A DNA stretch of 64,000 nt, taken from NCBI GenBank assembly GCA_017412115.1, contig JAFPYR010000069.1, positions 166,323-230,322 of the forward strand. The letters run 5' to 3'. The DNA is from Bacteroidales bacterium. GTDB lineage: Bacteria; Bacteroidota; Bacteroidia; Bacteroidales; UBA3824. Shown here piece by piece: positions 27,590 to 36,564 of the stretch. Below the pieces are notes generated by a model, which worked only from the letters and a program-made list of their open reading frames with translations, had not been told where the DNA came from and did not search any database. The translations under genes were made by a program, and so were the position numbers. Position 1 is the first letter of the stretch. Every line of letters starts with the position of its first letter.

Positions 27590-28945
27590 ATGATGAAAAT
27601 AACACTATTGCTAAGTTTTTTGATGACGGCATTTTTTTTCAACCTCAATGTTAATGCCCAACAAACAAGAGATTTTTCAAAATACGAACACAAACACGCC
27701 TTTCACTCCCCGTGGATTGGCAACAACAAATTTTTAACGAATTATTTGAAAGAAATTGATTATGAAAATCAAGAAAATCCTATGTATTCGATTCCCGTTA
27801 AGTTTTACGTTTTCGGCAAAAACAACGCCCCGCAATTAACCGACGTAAAGGAAACTATTCAAAATCTTAACGAAATTTATACAAAAAACAATACCTTGAT
27901 TTCATTTTATCTTCATGATATAAAATTTATTAAGAAAAAAAAATTTGACAAATTCGGCTATTACGGACAGTTTCCGTTTCAGTCAATTTTCAGACATAAG
28001 AGAAAAGTTTTGAATATTTTTCTTGTTACGAGCCTTAAAAAACCGGGCAAAAAAAACAAGAATTTGGAATACGCCGGAGCGTGCAACAATCTGAATCACA
28101 CTGTTATAATCGCTAACGGAAACGACGGTTCGGTCGTCTCACACGAGGTCGGACATTTTTTTGGATTAAAACACCCGCACAAAAATTACAACAAAGGCAA
28201 ACACAATCAGGAAGCCGTTGATAGAGATGCTTTCCGCGGCGGACTTTTTCTTCGTGGACGAAATTGCGAAATCAACGGCGACGGACTTTCAGACACTCAA
28301 GCGCAACCGCATTTAGTAAAATATACCGATAAAAAATGCAATTACACTGCACCGGATTTAACGGACAAACGCGGTGAAAAATACAGTCCGCAAACCGACA
28401 ACATTATGTCATATACTTTAGGCAAACAATGCCGCAGAAATTTTACGCCGATGCAAAAAGCGGTTATGCTTTACACTGCCGCAAAACGCGACAAATCAGG
28501 AGATTGGAAATTATCTTTTGAAGAAACGAATCTAAAAATAACAACGCTCACAGATAGTTTTGAACCTGATTTTTGCCCCGAAATTGCAAGCATTTTGAAA
28601 GACAAAATTGTTCAGGAACACACTTTAAATTCTTCAGATACTGATTATCTGAAATTTTCTTTGAGCAAAAAAGCCGACGCAAAAAAATCCAAAATCGTAA
28701 TTGAAGACGGCAAATACGGCAATGCGGATTTGAAAATCGAAGTTTTAAAACTAAATTCCGATAATGTTTTTCTTCAAGAAAACAAGATTTATCAAAAGAA
28801 ACAAGGCGAAAATCTAATTATTTCGTTAGAGGATTTTTCTCACGGAAACTATTGCTTGAAAATTACTTCAAACAATAAAGTAAATAATTCAAAATTAGCC
28901 TCTTACAAAATTGTTTCTGACATTTCAAAACCGGAAATAAATTAA
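27590..28945 (+). CDS. Secreted zinc metalloprotease (metzincin, M43/pappalysin-like)
   Basis: A signal peptide (MMKITLLLSFLMTAFFFNLNVNAQ) is followed by a catalytic domain with the extended zinc motif HEVGHFFGLKH at about residue 185, in which the three His and the Glu are all present, and a Met-turn NIMSYT about 90 residues later. That combination is characteristic of metzincins, and the spacing fits cytophagalysin/pappalysin peptidases. The last ~130 residues look like a pre-peptidase C-terminal (PPC) beta domain. No T9SS sorting domain is recognisable, so it may be periplasmic or released. An ATG at 27560 is in frame but lies within the promoter. ribH follows after 17 bases. Confidence 0.85.
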   Translation: MMKITLLLSFLMTAFFFNLNVNAQQTRDFSKYEHKHAFHSPWIGNNKFLTNYLKEIDYENQENPMYSIPVKFYVFGKNNAPQLTDVKETIQNLNEIYTKNNTLISFYLHDIKFIKKKKFDKFGYYGQFPFQSIFRHKRKVLNIFLVTSLKKPGKKNKNLEYAGACNNLNHTVIIANGNDGSVVSHEVGHFFGLKHPHKNYNKGKHNQEAVDRDAFRGGLFLRGRNCEINGDGLSDTQAQPHLVKYTDKKCNYTAPDLTDKRGEKYSPQTDNIMSYTLGKQCRRNFTPMQKAVMLYTAAKRDKSGDWKLSFEETNLKITTLTDSFEPDFCPEIASILKDKIVQEHTLNSSDTDYLKFSLSKKADAKKSKIVIEDGKYGNADLKIEVLKLNSDNVFLQENKIYQKKQGENLIISLEDFSHGNYCLKITSNNKVNNSKLASYKIVSDISKPEIN

Positions 28946-28962
28946 AAAAAAACATAAAAATA

Positions 28963-29457
28963 ATGGCATCAAATTTAAAAAATCTATCGGATTTTTCCTA
29001 CACTGAAATTCCTGACGGCAGCCAGATGAAAATAGGCATCGCCGTTGCACAGTGGAACACGGAAATAACCTCGGCACTTCTTAGCGGTGCAAAAGAAACG
29101 CTCTTAAAACACAACGTAAAAGAAGAAAACATCGGCGTTATAAAAGTTCCGGGAACCTTTGAACTGACATTAGCGGCACAAAGCCTTTTGGAATACACCT
29201 CAGCAGATGCGGTAATCGTTTTAGGCTGTGTAATTCAAGGCGATACACGTCATTTTGATTTCATCTGCAACGGCGTAACGCAAGGAATTACGGAACTCAA
29301 CATTAAGTACAACAAACCCGTAATTTTCGGAGTTTTAACGACAAACGATTTGCAGCAAGCCAAAGACCGTTCAGGCGGAAAACTCGGCAACAAAGGCGAC
29401 GAGGCAGCCGTTACGGCAATCCAAATGGTTGCAATGCAAAACGCATTAAAAAAATAA
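28963..29457 (+). CDS. ribH: 6,7-dimethyl-8-ribityllumazine synthase RibH
   Basis: This is the penultimate enzyme of riboflavin synthesis; it condenses 5-amino-6-ribitylaminouracil with dihydroxybutanone phosphate. The 164 residues include IAVAQWNTEITSALLSGA, the VPGTFELTLAAQSLL loop, VLGCVIQGDTRHFDFICNGVTQGI with the catalytic His, and PVIFGVLTTNDLQQAKDRSG. All are diagnostic. No FMN riboswitch is apparent upstream; it probably shares the protease promoter. Confidence 0.96.
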   Translation: MASNLKNLSDFSYTEIPDGSQMKIGIAVAQWNTEITSALLSGAKETLLKHNVKEENIGVIKVPGTFELTLAAQSLLEYTSADAVIVLGCVIQGDTRHFDFICNGVTQGITELNIKYNKPVIFGVLTTNDLQQAKDRSGGKLGNKGDEAAVTAIQMVAMQNALKK

Positions 29458-29459
29458 AA

Positions 29460-29524
29460 CATGTAGAGCCGTAATGTAAAAGAGCCGTAATGTAAAAGAG
29501 CCGTAAACATTACGGCTCTACATG
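29460..29524. repeat. Compact inverted repeat element with internal direct repeats
   Basis: An 18-bp perfect inverted repeat (CATGTAGAGCCGTAATGT at 29460-29477 and its complement at 29507-29524) encloses 29 bases made of two further direct copies of AAAAGAGCCGTAA(TGT). It lies between two convergent genes (ribH and the DUF3857 gene), where it may also act as a terminator. The form resembles small REP/MITE-like intergenic repeats. Confidence 0.7.
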
Positions 29525-29529
29525 TTCGC

Positions 29530-31032
29530 TTAAAACCAAATAAAAAATCCCTCATCAGGAGCCACAGCCCAGCAACAATCATTTAAATCTCTGTCAGGCA
29601 ATTGATTATAAGGAGAATTTTTATCGGAACAATCCATAACTAAATATTTTTCATCGGATAATTTTACAACCGCCAACACGTTATTGAACTGAATACGGCT
29701 TGCGTAAGCGGTATCAACCCTGCCGAAATCTTTCGTTGCAGAAAGCGCAGGAAAAGCCTCCAAACCCGCCCTTCTTAAAAGTGAAATCAATGTCAAATTG
29801 ATTTCGGCGGACGAACCTTTTTGAGTTTTCAAAACCATTTCCGGCTTTTTATCAACGTAATTTTTGAAAGTGCCGTCCCATGCAACTTGCTTGTTTACAT
29901 AATCATAGAGTTGCTTTATAACGGTAAGCGTATCAGAAAATTCCGCCTCTTCAAGAATTTTTTGCAAAGAAGGTTCAACAGGGAAAAACTTTGCCAAAGG
30001 TTTGTAAAAATCAGGAGATTTTTTCAGACGTTTGTGCAAAAAATCCCACGAATCGGCTTTAACAATCACATAACCGGCATTATACATTTTGAACCAAGCC
30101 TCTGACTGACTCAAATATCTGTTATCAGGCTCGGCATAAACGTAAAGCAAATGTGTCATTTGTTGCCAACCTGCTTGATAAATTGGATGACTATAACCGA
30201 TGTCTTGAGTAAATTTATAAGCCTTCATAATAATGGAAGGGCTCTGAAAATCAGCGTCATAATTTTTTTTCGGCAAAAGATTTGAAACCTTGAAAGTATC
30301 AACGACATTAGAAAATCTGAAATTCAAATTAAACCGTCTGCCACTGTACATATAATAAAACGATTTCGGATTATCGTAAGGCGAAAAAGTATAAGAAATT
30401 GTTTGAAACGTCTGATTTTGAGAATGATAAACGAAATTTTCACCTTCATAAACATCGTATTTATATTTCATGTTTTCGGGAAAAGAAGCGATAAAATACG
30501 AATTCAAACATGGATATTCAGATGCAAATTCTATTTTTGGGGGCAAAAGAAAGTCAAAACTTATAAAATAATACCGCATCTCCAAAATATCGCCTTTTTT
30601 AACTTCGGGCAAATTAACCGATACCAAGCTGTGCAAAGAATCAGGATTACGATATTCTATATCCTTGAATTTCAGTTTTTTAGCAACGACTTTTTTCCCG
30701 TTTTGAGAATAAACACAAACCTTCACGGCGAGAACTTTATCGTATTCGTTTTTGCCAGAAAACGGGATTTCGTATGTTTTGCCGTTAAAAATTCCGTCTT
30801 TTAAGATTTTCATTCTGACATGATTCTCATTATAAAATCTTAACGAGCCGTTATAAACATCAAAATATGCTTTTTTTTGTTTAAACAAAACAACGGCATC
30901 ATAACCGGAGTCATCATAAACGGTTTCTCTAAAATCCTCACCGTCTACTTTTCCGAAATTTTTCAAGTCATTTTGCCCGGCCAAACTATTGACCCAAAAC
31001 GCAAAAAACAGAAATACAAAGACTTTTTTCAT
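29530..31032 (-). CDS. Secreted DUF3857 / transglutaminase-like protein
   Basis: The signal peptide is MKKVFVFLFFAFWVNSLAGQ. An N-terminal DUF3857-like beta region spans about 45-250 (YRNPDSLHSLVSVNLPEVKKGDILEMRYYF). A transglutaminase-like region covers about 340-460 (LTVIKQLYDYVNKQVAWDGTF, then GSSAEINLTLISLLRRAGLEAFPAL), in which Ser stands where active transglutaminases have Cys (GSSAE rather than GxCxE), so it is probably catalytically inert. The protein stops soon after the core and lacks the C-terminal DUF3858 part usual in longer relatives. The frame also opens at a TTG (31050), but ATG 31032 begins the signal peptide. It is the last gene of the purB run. Confidence 0.75.
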   Translation of the reverse strand: MKKVFVFLFFAFWVNSLAGQNDLKNFGKVDGEDFRETVYDDSGYDAVVLFKQKKAYFDVYNGSLRFYNENHVRMKILKDGIFNGKTYEIPFSGKNEYDKVLAVKVCVYSQNGKKVVAKKLKFKDIEYRNPDSLHSLVSVNLPEVKKGDILEMRYYFISFDFLLPPKIEFASEYPCLNSYFIASFPENMKYKYDVYEGENFVYHSQNQTFQTISYTFSPYDNPKSFYYMYSGRRFNLNFRFSNVVDTFKVSNLLPKKNYDADFQSPSIIMKAYKFTQDIGYSHPIYQAGWQQMTHLLYVYAEPDNRYLSQSEAWFKMYNAGYVIVKADSWDFLHKRLKKSPDFYKPLAKFFPVEPSLQKILEEAEFSDTLTVIKQLYDYVNKQVAWDGTFKNYVDKKPEMVLKTQKGSSAEINLTLISLLRRAGLEAFPALSATKDFGRVDTAYASRIQFNNVLAVVKLSDEKYLVMDCSDKNSPYNQLPDRDLNDCCWAVAPDEGFFIWF

Positions 31033-31046
31033 AAGCAGTTTTTTTT

Positions 31047-31700
31047 TCAATTATGGGTAAAAACATATTGAATAATGTTAGCCCCCATTTTTAATGCTTT
31101 TTCGTGAGCCTCAGGCGTATCGTTGTGAACCTCAATATCTTCCCAACCGTCGCCGAGGTCGCACTCCCAAGTGTAAAGGAAGACCAAACGATTTTCGTAA
31201 AACATTCCGTAAGCCACCGGCGGATGATTGTCGTGTTCGTGAATTTTCGGCAAACCGTTATCAAACCGATATTTTTGATGAAAAATTTCAAAACTTGAGG
31301 GCAATTCTACAAATTCGGTTTCGGGGAAAACTTTTTTCATCTCCCTAAAAACATACTCTTTAGTGCCGTAATTATCATCAAAATGAAAAAAACCGCCCGC
31401 AATCAAATATCTACGCAAGTTTTCAACGTCCTGAGATGAAAAAATCACGTTTCCGTGTCCCGTAGCATGAACAAAAGGATAGTTGAAAATCTCCGCACTT
31501 GAGGGCTCCACATTCGGGATGTCCAAAGAAATATCGGTTTTAAGGTTTTTATTACAAAATTTTACAAGATTAGGAAGCGATGTCGGGTTAGCGTACCAAT
31601 CACCGCCGCCTGAATATTTCATCAAGGCGATTTTAAGTTGCTGAGCCTGCGAGGTAAGCGATGCAAGCAAGATGGATAATATGGTGAAAAGTATTTTCAT
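31047..31700 (-). CDS. DUF4159 domain secreted protein
   Basis: The 217 residues carry a signal peptide (MKILFTILSILLASLTSQAQQ) and one DUF4159 domain: LKIALMKYSGGGDWYANPTSLPNLV, FVHATGHGNVIFS, LRRYLIAGGFFHFDDNYG and VAYGMFYENRLVFLYTWECDLGDGWED. The fold is related to class I glutamine amidotransferase-like (ThuA-like) domains, but the biochemical role is unknown. Its ATG is 9 bases after the stop of the cassette's third gene, and the DUF3857 gene follows at once. It often occurs with gliding or T9SS-associated surface functions in Bacteroidota; here that is only suggestive. Confidence 0.85.
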   Translation of the reverse strand: MKILFTILSILLASLTSQAQQLKIALMKYSGGGDWYANPTSLPNLVKFCNKNLKTDISLDIPNVEPSSAEIFNYPFVHATGHGNVIFSSQDVENLRRYLIAGGFFHFDDNYGTKEYVFREMKKVFPETEFVELPSSFEIFHQKYRFDNGLPKIHEHDNHPPVAYGMFYENRLVFLYTWECDLGDGWEDIEVHNDTPEAHEKALKMGANIIQYVFTHN

Positions 31701-31709
31701 GGTTATTGC

Positions 31710-32528
31710 TTATTTATTTTTTGCCGTTGGTAAATGTGTACCAATATAGCCAACATATATTTGTTTTTGTGCATCATCGGCAAAAATATGAATACGTAAA
31801 CCACTTGATTTTTTTATATGCATTTCAAAATATTCTGTACGTCCATCAGGTAATTTAAAAAACCTTTTACCTCGAAGTTTTGGATCATTATTTACACTGT
31901 CTGATTCTTCACTAATATTTAAACCTACTATTTTATTGATAATTGCAGCCGCACAATGTCCTGATTTCCATTGCTCATTAAAAAAGTCCAATTTAATTAA
32001 ATCAGGAAGTATTATATCAAATGAATTTTTGTCTATGGCAGCGATTTGTTCATAAACATCAGGACAAAAAACAATTTTTTTAAATACAAATTTTTCAAAA
32101 TCTTTAAAATTCGTAGCTAATATTCGGTCTATTGCCTTGCGTTTTCTAAAAGTTTCATATTCGCTAAGATTAGTCAAATTATCATCGCATTTTGGATTAA
32201 AATTTATACCCCAAGAGGCATTTACATCAAATGGAAACTTCGATTTCAAGTTAGCAAAAGAGTGAATACATTGATTGGATTTTATTTGTTGAAGAGTCCT
32301 AATATCAGCACCTTTGAACCGACGCATTTGCGGCATAAACAAACATTCACTTATTGTTTTTCCATTTTCAATAACAATTGTCCAAAGAAGAGTATCATTC
32401 TTATAAAAAAACTCTTTTTGCTTATTGACAAGGGTTGAATAAATATATATCAAATCTGACATATTATTTGCAAAATTAGTAACGCCAGAATTTTTGTACG
32501 AATTTTCATCTATGTAATAATTATACAT
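31710..32528 (-). CDS. Third gene of the DUF262 cassette, unknown protein with RelE-like C-terminus
   Basis: This soluble protein of 272 residues begins MYNYYIDENSYKNSG. The ATG at 32528 overlaps the ATPase stop in ATGTATAA, a classic coupling arrangement. A longer in-frame reading from 32561 would overlap the ATPase by 41 bases and is less likely. I do not recognise the N-terminal ~200 residues. The last ~60 (GKRFFKLPDGRTEYFEMHIK, GLRIHIFADD, IYVGYIGTHLPTAK) have the strand order and basic residues of RelE/HigB-type domains, which makes a toxin- or RNA-contacting module possible; this is inference. The gene is always read with the two upstream cassette members here. Confidence 0.65.
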   Translation of the reverse strand: MYNYYIDENSYKNSGVTNFANNMSDLIYIYSTLVNKQKEFFYKNDTLLWTIVIENGKTISECLFMPQMRRFKGADIRTLQQIKSNQCIHSFANLKSKFPFDVNASWGINFNPKCDDNLTNLSEYETFRKRKAIDRILATNFKDFEKFVFKKIVFCPDVYEQIAAIDKNSFDIILPDLIKLDFFNEQWKSGHCAAAIINKIVGLNISEESDSVNNDPKLRGKRFFKLPDGRTEYFEMHIKKSSGLRIHIFADDAQKQIYVGYIGTHLPTAKNK

Positions 32529-33600
32529 TTCTCTGCAATTCGTTGAGTTTGACAAAATCAATTTGCGCTTGGTCTAAAAATCCCTTTGGCCAAGCAGTTA
32601 TATCTCCCTTTTCATCAATTGACACCTCATCAACAATGGGTTGACCAATTGTATTATCAATTGAAATGCTATTGATTGTAACTTTATCAGAAAAGTGAGG
32701 ATATTTGGCAATATACAATTGAAAACCGCTTATTATGTGGTCACTATGAGTTTCTACAACAACATGAACATTATTATCAGCTATCATCGCTAAAAACTCA
32801 CCCATAGACGATTGTGCTGCAGGATGAAGATGCGCTTCGGGATTTTCAACTATCATCATCGAACCCTCTTCAGCAACCAATGCCTGAACAATTATTGGCA
32901 AAACATAACTAATACCAAACCCTATATTCGTAGCCAAAACAGAAGATTCGGCAGTGAATGTATTTCTAACACGTATTTGCGCTGTCATATACTTGTTATC
33001 TGAATCAGCTTCGACTTCAACATCAGGAAGAATTGTTTTCAACCAAAAATTGACTTGCCTAAGCAAATTAGGATTTTCCGTATTTGCAGACATTAACTCT
33101 TTGCGGATTTTTAACCGCTTTACCAATATTTGTGCTGTATTTTCGCCTTGAATCCCAACTGTATCAAACTCTAAATGCTTCATCCTTTGAGAAAAACGAG
33201 GACCTAATCTTTCTGCACTAATATAATAAAATGGTCGTTTCTCTAAAAACGTTTCACCCTTATGATAATTAACAACCTTCATACTGAGTTGTTCCTGATA
33301 AATATCAGATTCATATTCAGCAGATAATTCTTTATTAGCAATATCAGTAAAAACAAGCCTAATCATATTAGATTCTGCTCCTTGATGAATGACAGATGCG
33401 GATGTCCCTAAAAGCAATCCATACACATCATTAAGTGGGATGCTTTTTAAATGCAAATTTTCAACTGTTTCTCGTAACAATAATAATGCTTGGATTGATG
33501 TGCTTTTACCCACGCCGTTTGCCCCGACAAAAACTGTTAAATCATTTATGTTGATGTTAATGTTTTCAAAACATTTGAAATTTTCTATGTGAAGTCTCAT
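32521..33600 (-). CDS. AAA family ATPase with DUF3696 C-terminus (OLD/RecF-like)
   Basis: This 359-residue SMC/OLD-like ATPase starts MRLHIENFKCFENI. It has Walker A GANGVGKST at residues 27-35, a Walker B-type MMIVENPEAHLHP near 250 and the conserved VETHSDHIISG switch. The tail (VDEVSIDEKGDITAWPKGFLDQ) is the DUF3696 signature. No TOPRIM domain follows, unlike OLD nucleases. It begins 3 bases after the DUF262 gene and is coupled to the third gene. Related ATPases occur in many anti-phage systems, so a sensor or motor role in defence is reasonable but unproven. Confidence 0.88.
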   Translation of the reverse strand: MRLHIENFKCFENINININDLTVFVGANGVGKSTSIQALLLLRETVENLHLKSIPLNDVYGLLLGTSASVIHQGAESNMIRLVFTDIANKELSAEYESDIYQEQLSMKVVNYHKGETFLEKRPFYYISAERLGPRFSQRMKHLEFDTVGIQGENTAQILVKRLKIRKELMSANTENPNLLRQVNFWLKTILPDVEVEADSDNKYMTAQIRVRNTFTAESSVLATNIGFGISYVLPIIVQALVAEEGSMMIVENPEAHLHPAAQSSMGEFLAMIADNNVHVVVETHSDHIISGFQLYIAKYPHFSDKVTINSISIDNTIGQPIVDEVSIDEKGDITAWPKGFLDQAQIDFVKLNELQRNV

Positions 33601-33603
33601 TTT

Positions 33604-35031
33604 TTACCTAATATCAGAATTTAGTGATTCAAGTTCCGCTAACAAAAGAGGAGAAACTATTTGCATTTTAATCCCCAAATTATTTTCCAATAATTGTTGA
33701 GCTTTGCCAAAAGAATAGACAATATTCTGCTTTCCGTTTGTACCATAGGACAAATATCTCTTATAGTTATTATCATCTGACATTGCTTGACCAAATGGCA
33801 CTATCAAAAAACCGTTAGGCTTTTGCAGTATTTTTTTTACATCAGCATCTGTATAGAAACTAAGCAAAACAGATATACTTGAAAATAAAGCCTTATTGAT
33901 AATTGAACGTTTTATAGTCTGATTACTTTTATTCAAAAAAATTCTACGAAAAGCATGGTCACCAAACAAATGAAATGCTAATTTCATAGATTTCTTAAAA
34001 GAGGATACATATATTTTAAACGTATCAAGCCCTTTTCTTTTAAGCGAATCTGTCAATTTATCAAGTTCTGAATCAATACTGCCATTATATGATTCAATGC
34101 CTTTTTTGGATAGTAATAAATCTCTGAAATATATGAAACGCAACGCAAGCTCTTGTGCATCCATCCTTATATCTTTTACACTTCCTGACGTAGCTTGGAT
34201 AAATTCCTTTGAATCTACCATTTCTTTGAGAGTAGCCCTCAAATTCTGCCCAGACATGCAATTTCTCAGTTCCTGTGAATTTAAAGGACGACCACCAGTA
34301 TTAATTCTTCGAAATATATTATATTTTACTTCTGCTGGAGATTCAGGCAAAATAACTATACAAGAAATCTGAGTCATATTAATTCTACGCTTATATTTGA
34401 CTTCCAATCCCTCAAATTTGGTTTTGCAATTATCCAAATATTCAAGACCTACCAACGAAAATTTGCCAGACATAAATTCGTAAATTGCATTAAGACGTTG
34501 CAGCCCATCAATAATACTGAGTTGACCATTTTCGTCTTCTGCAAAATAAAACATCGGCAAAGGAACTCCCAGTATAATGGATTCAATTAAGCGAGATTTT
34601 CGTAAATTATCCCATACTACATTGCGCTGAAAATCAGGGTGTAAATCAATATCGTGGCTTTCGCTTTCAATCATATCATAAACTTGTTTAAGCGAAAAAT
34701 TTCTTGATTCACAACGAATTTTACTTGGATCGTATGGTTTTTCATCACCAACTACTATATCGTTGATATCTTCTCCGTTTTGTACAGCCTCAGTAACACG
34801 TAACGCTAACGCATCAAGTTTAGCATCTAAATCCATGTCGGTTATTAAATCCATATTTGACTTTGATTGATTAATGGTAAATTTACCATTAATCAATTCC
34901 AAATATAGAATAGGACTATTCAAACCGCTATCAAAATCCTTTAATAACAGATAATCATTATCTTTATCCTGATTTTTAATAAGGAAAAGTCTTGTATCCT
35001 TTCCTCTTTTCAAATCCAACGATATATCCAT
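33604..35031 (-). CDS. DUF262 (ParB/sulfiredoxin-like) domain protein
   Basis: The 475-residue soluble protein has a DUF262 core at about 130-270: LHPDFQRNVVWDNLRKSRLIESIILGVPLP, then SIIDGLQRLNAIYEF (the usual DGQQR nucleotide motif with Leu for the first Gln), and FRRINTGGRPLNSQELRNC. In GmrSD-type and other nucleases this domain hydrolyses or senses nucleotides. The C-terminal 200 residues are helical, and I see no DUF1524 HNH motif, so any nuclease activity would need another partner. About 110 residues precede the core. It starts only 21 bases after purB on the same strand and heads the three-gene cassette. Confidence 0.85.
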   Translation of the reverse strand: MDISLDLKRGKDTRLFLIKNQDKDNDYLLLKDFDSGLNSPILYLELINGKFTINQSKSNMDLITDMDLDAKLDALALRVTEAVQNGEDINDIVVGDEKPYDPSKIRCESRNFSLKQVYDMIESESHDIDLHPDFQRNVVWDNLRKSRLIESIILGVPLPMFYFAEDENGQLSIIDGLQRLNAIYEFMSGKFSLVGLEYLDNCKTKFEGLEVKYKRRINMTQISCIVILPESPAEVKYNIFRRINTGGRPLNSQELRNCMSGQNLRATLKEMVDSKEFIQATSGSVKDIRMDAQELALRFIYFRDLLLSKKGIESYNGSIDSELDKLTDSLKRKGLDTFKIYVSSFKKSMKLAFHLFGDHAFRRIFLNKSNQTIKRSIINKALFSSISVLLSFYTDADVKKILQKPNGFLIVPFGQAMSDDNNYKRYLSYGTNGKQNIVYSFGKAQQLLENNLGIKMQIVSPLLLAELESLNSDIR

Positions 35032-35052
35032 ACCTTATTTCCTTATTTAGAA

Positions 35053-36396
35053 CTATATTCCCGTATAATTAAACGGTGTAATTCTCATCAATTCTTCTTT
35101 TACGCTCTCAGAAACATCAAGCGTTTGGATAAAATTATGAATGTCGTCTTCCGTAATCTGACGGTTAACACGTGTCAATTCTTTGAGTTTTTCGTAAGCA
35201 TTCGGCACACATTCACGTCTTAAAACGGTCTGAATAGCCTCGGCAACAACAGCCCAATTTTCTTCCAAATCCTTGTCAATAGACTCTTTATGAAGAATAA
35301 GTTTGTCAAGACCTTTCAACAAAGATTTCATCGCAATCAAAGTATGTGCAATCGGAACACCTATGTTTCTGATAACCGTACTATCGGTTAAATCCCTTTG
35401 CAAACGTGAAATAGGAAGTTTCTGAGCCAAAAACGTTAAAACTGCATTTGCCATTCCGAGGTTTCCCTCTGCGTTTTCAAAGTCAATAGGATTGACCTTG
35501 TGCGGCATTGCTGACGAACCAACCTCGCCCGCTTTGAGTTTTTGTTTGAAATAATTCATTGAAATATACATCCAAATATCTCTACAAAGGTCAATCAAAA
35601 TCGTGTTAATACGTTTCAAACCGTCACAAAGTGCTGCGAAATTGTCGTAATGCTCAATCTGAGTCGTAACTTGCGAACGCTCAAGACCTAAAACATGATT
35701 TACAAAAGAATTTGCAAATCTTGTCCAGTCGATTTCCGGATAAGCAACGTTATGAGCGTTAAAATTACCGGTTGCACCGCCAAATTTTGCAGAATAAGGC
35801 ACAAGTCTCAAAAGACCTACCTGATTGTGAAGTCTTTCAACATAAACCTCAATTTCTTTTCCGAGCCTCGTAGGACTTGCCGGCTGACCATGTGTACGTG
35901 CAAGCATCGGAATATCAGCCCATTCGCCAGCTTTGTGATAAAGTTGCAAAACCACTTTGTCAAGCAAAGGATAATAAACATTATCCATAGCAACCTGCAC
36001 GGCGTAAGGAATTGATGTATTGTTAATATCCTGCGATGTCAAACCAAAATTAATAAACGACTTGTATTGAGGAATTTCCAAAGCGTCAAACTTTTCCCTC
36101 AAAAAATATTCTACGGCTTTAACGTCGTGGTTGGTAATTTTTTCGATTTCCTTAATACGCTGAGCGTCAGATATTTCAAACTTTCTGTATATACTACGCA
36201 AGGGCTTAAACAATTGCTTGTCAAAACCCTTCAACTGCGGCAAAGGAATCTCGCAAAGTGCAATAAAATATTCCACCTCTACCAACACTCTATATTTTAT
36301 AAGTCCGAATTCAGAAAAGTATTCGGCTAATTCTTCGGTTTTCCCTCTGTAACGACCGTCTACCGGTGAAACGGCTGTCAAATCTGTAAACTCCAT
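35053..36396 (-). CDS. purB: Adenylosuccinate lyase PurB
   Basis: It acts twice in purine synthesis, cleaving SAICAR and adenylosuccinate with release of fumarate. The 447 residues include the fumarase-superfamily signature GSSAMPHKVNPIDFENAEGN at about 288-307 and the active-site TARTHGQPASPTRLGKE-type segment (LARTHGQPASPTRLGK) at about 165. It is the first gene of the colinear minus-strand run that includes the DUF262 cassette. Confidence 0.96.
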   Translation of the reverse strand: MEFTDLTAVSPVDGRYRGKTEELAEYFSEFGLIKYRVLVEVEYFIALCEIPLPQLKGFDKQLFKPLRSIYRKFEISDAQRIKEIEKITNHDVKAVEYFLREKFDALEIPQYKSFINFGLTSQDINNTSIPYAVQVAMDNVYYPLLDKVVLQLYHKAGEWADIPMLARTHGQPASPTRLGKEIEVYVERLHNQVGLLRLVPYSAKFGGATGNFNAHNVAYPEIDWTRFANSFVNHVLGLERSQVTTQIEHYDNFAALCDGLKRINTILIDLCRDIWMYISMNYFKQKLKAGEVGSSAMPHKVNPIDFENAEGNLGMANAVLTFLAQKLPISRLQRDLTDSTVIRNIGVPIAHTLIAMKSLLKGLDKLILHKESIDKDLEENWAVVAEAIQTVLRRECVPNAYEKLKELTRVNRQITEDDIHNFIQTLDVSESVKEELMRITPFNYTGI

Positions 36397-36415
36397 ATTT
36401 AATAAAATGTTTGTG

Positions 36416-36446
36416 CAAAAGTAAAAATTTTTTCTTAAAACAACAA
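36416..36446 (-). promoter_or_regulatory. Promoter of purB and the genes behind it
   Basis: On the minus strand ATTG (complement of 36444-36447) is followed after 20 bases by an exact TACTTTTG (36416-36423), about 20 bases before the purB ATG. Confidence 0.5.
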
Positions 36447-36564
36447 TGAAAATATTCCGAATTAAAAAAAAATTTTTGTTTCCTTAATAAAAGTATTGAA
36501 ATTGTCAAATTTTATGAATATTTTTATTGCGCAGTTTTTTTATTTGCTGTTAATAGTTAATATT

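Noticed and set aside
28900..28963. FMN riboswitch in front of ribH
   Set aside because: Only 17 bases separate ribH from the protease gene and no RFN-element sequence is present.
29530..31032. Calling the DUF3857 protein an active transglutaminase
   Set aside because: Ser stands at the expected nucleophilic Cys (GSSAE), so activity is unlikely.
31710..35031. Assigning the cassette to GmrSD, Septu or another named defence system
   Set aside because: The DUF262 protein lacks DUF1524, and there is no PtuB-like HNH or OLD TOPRIM partner; the combination does not match a system I can name.
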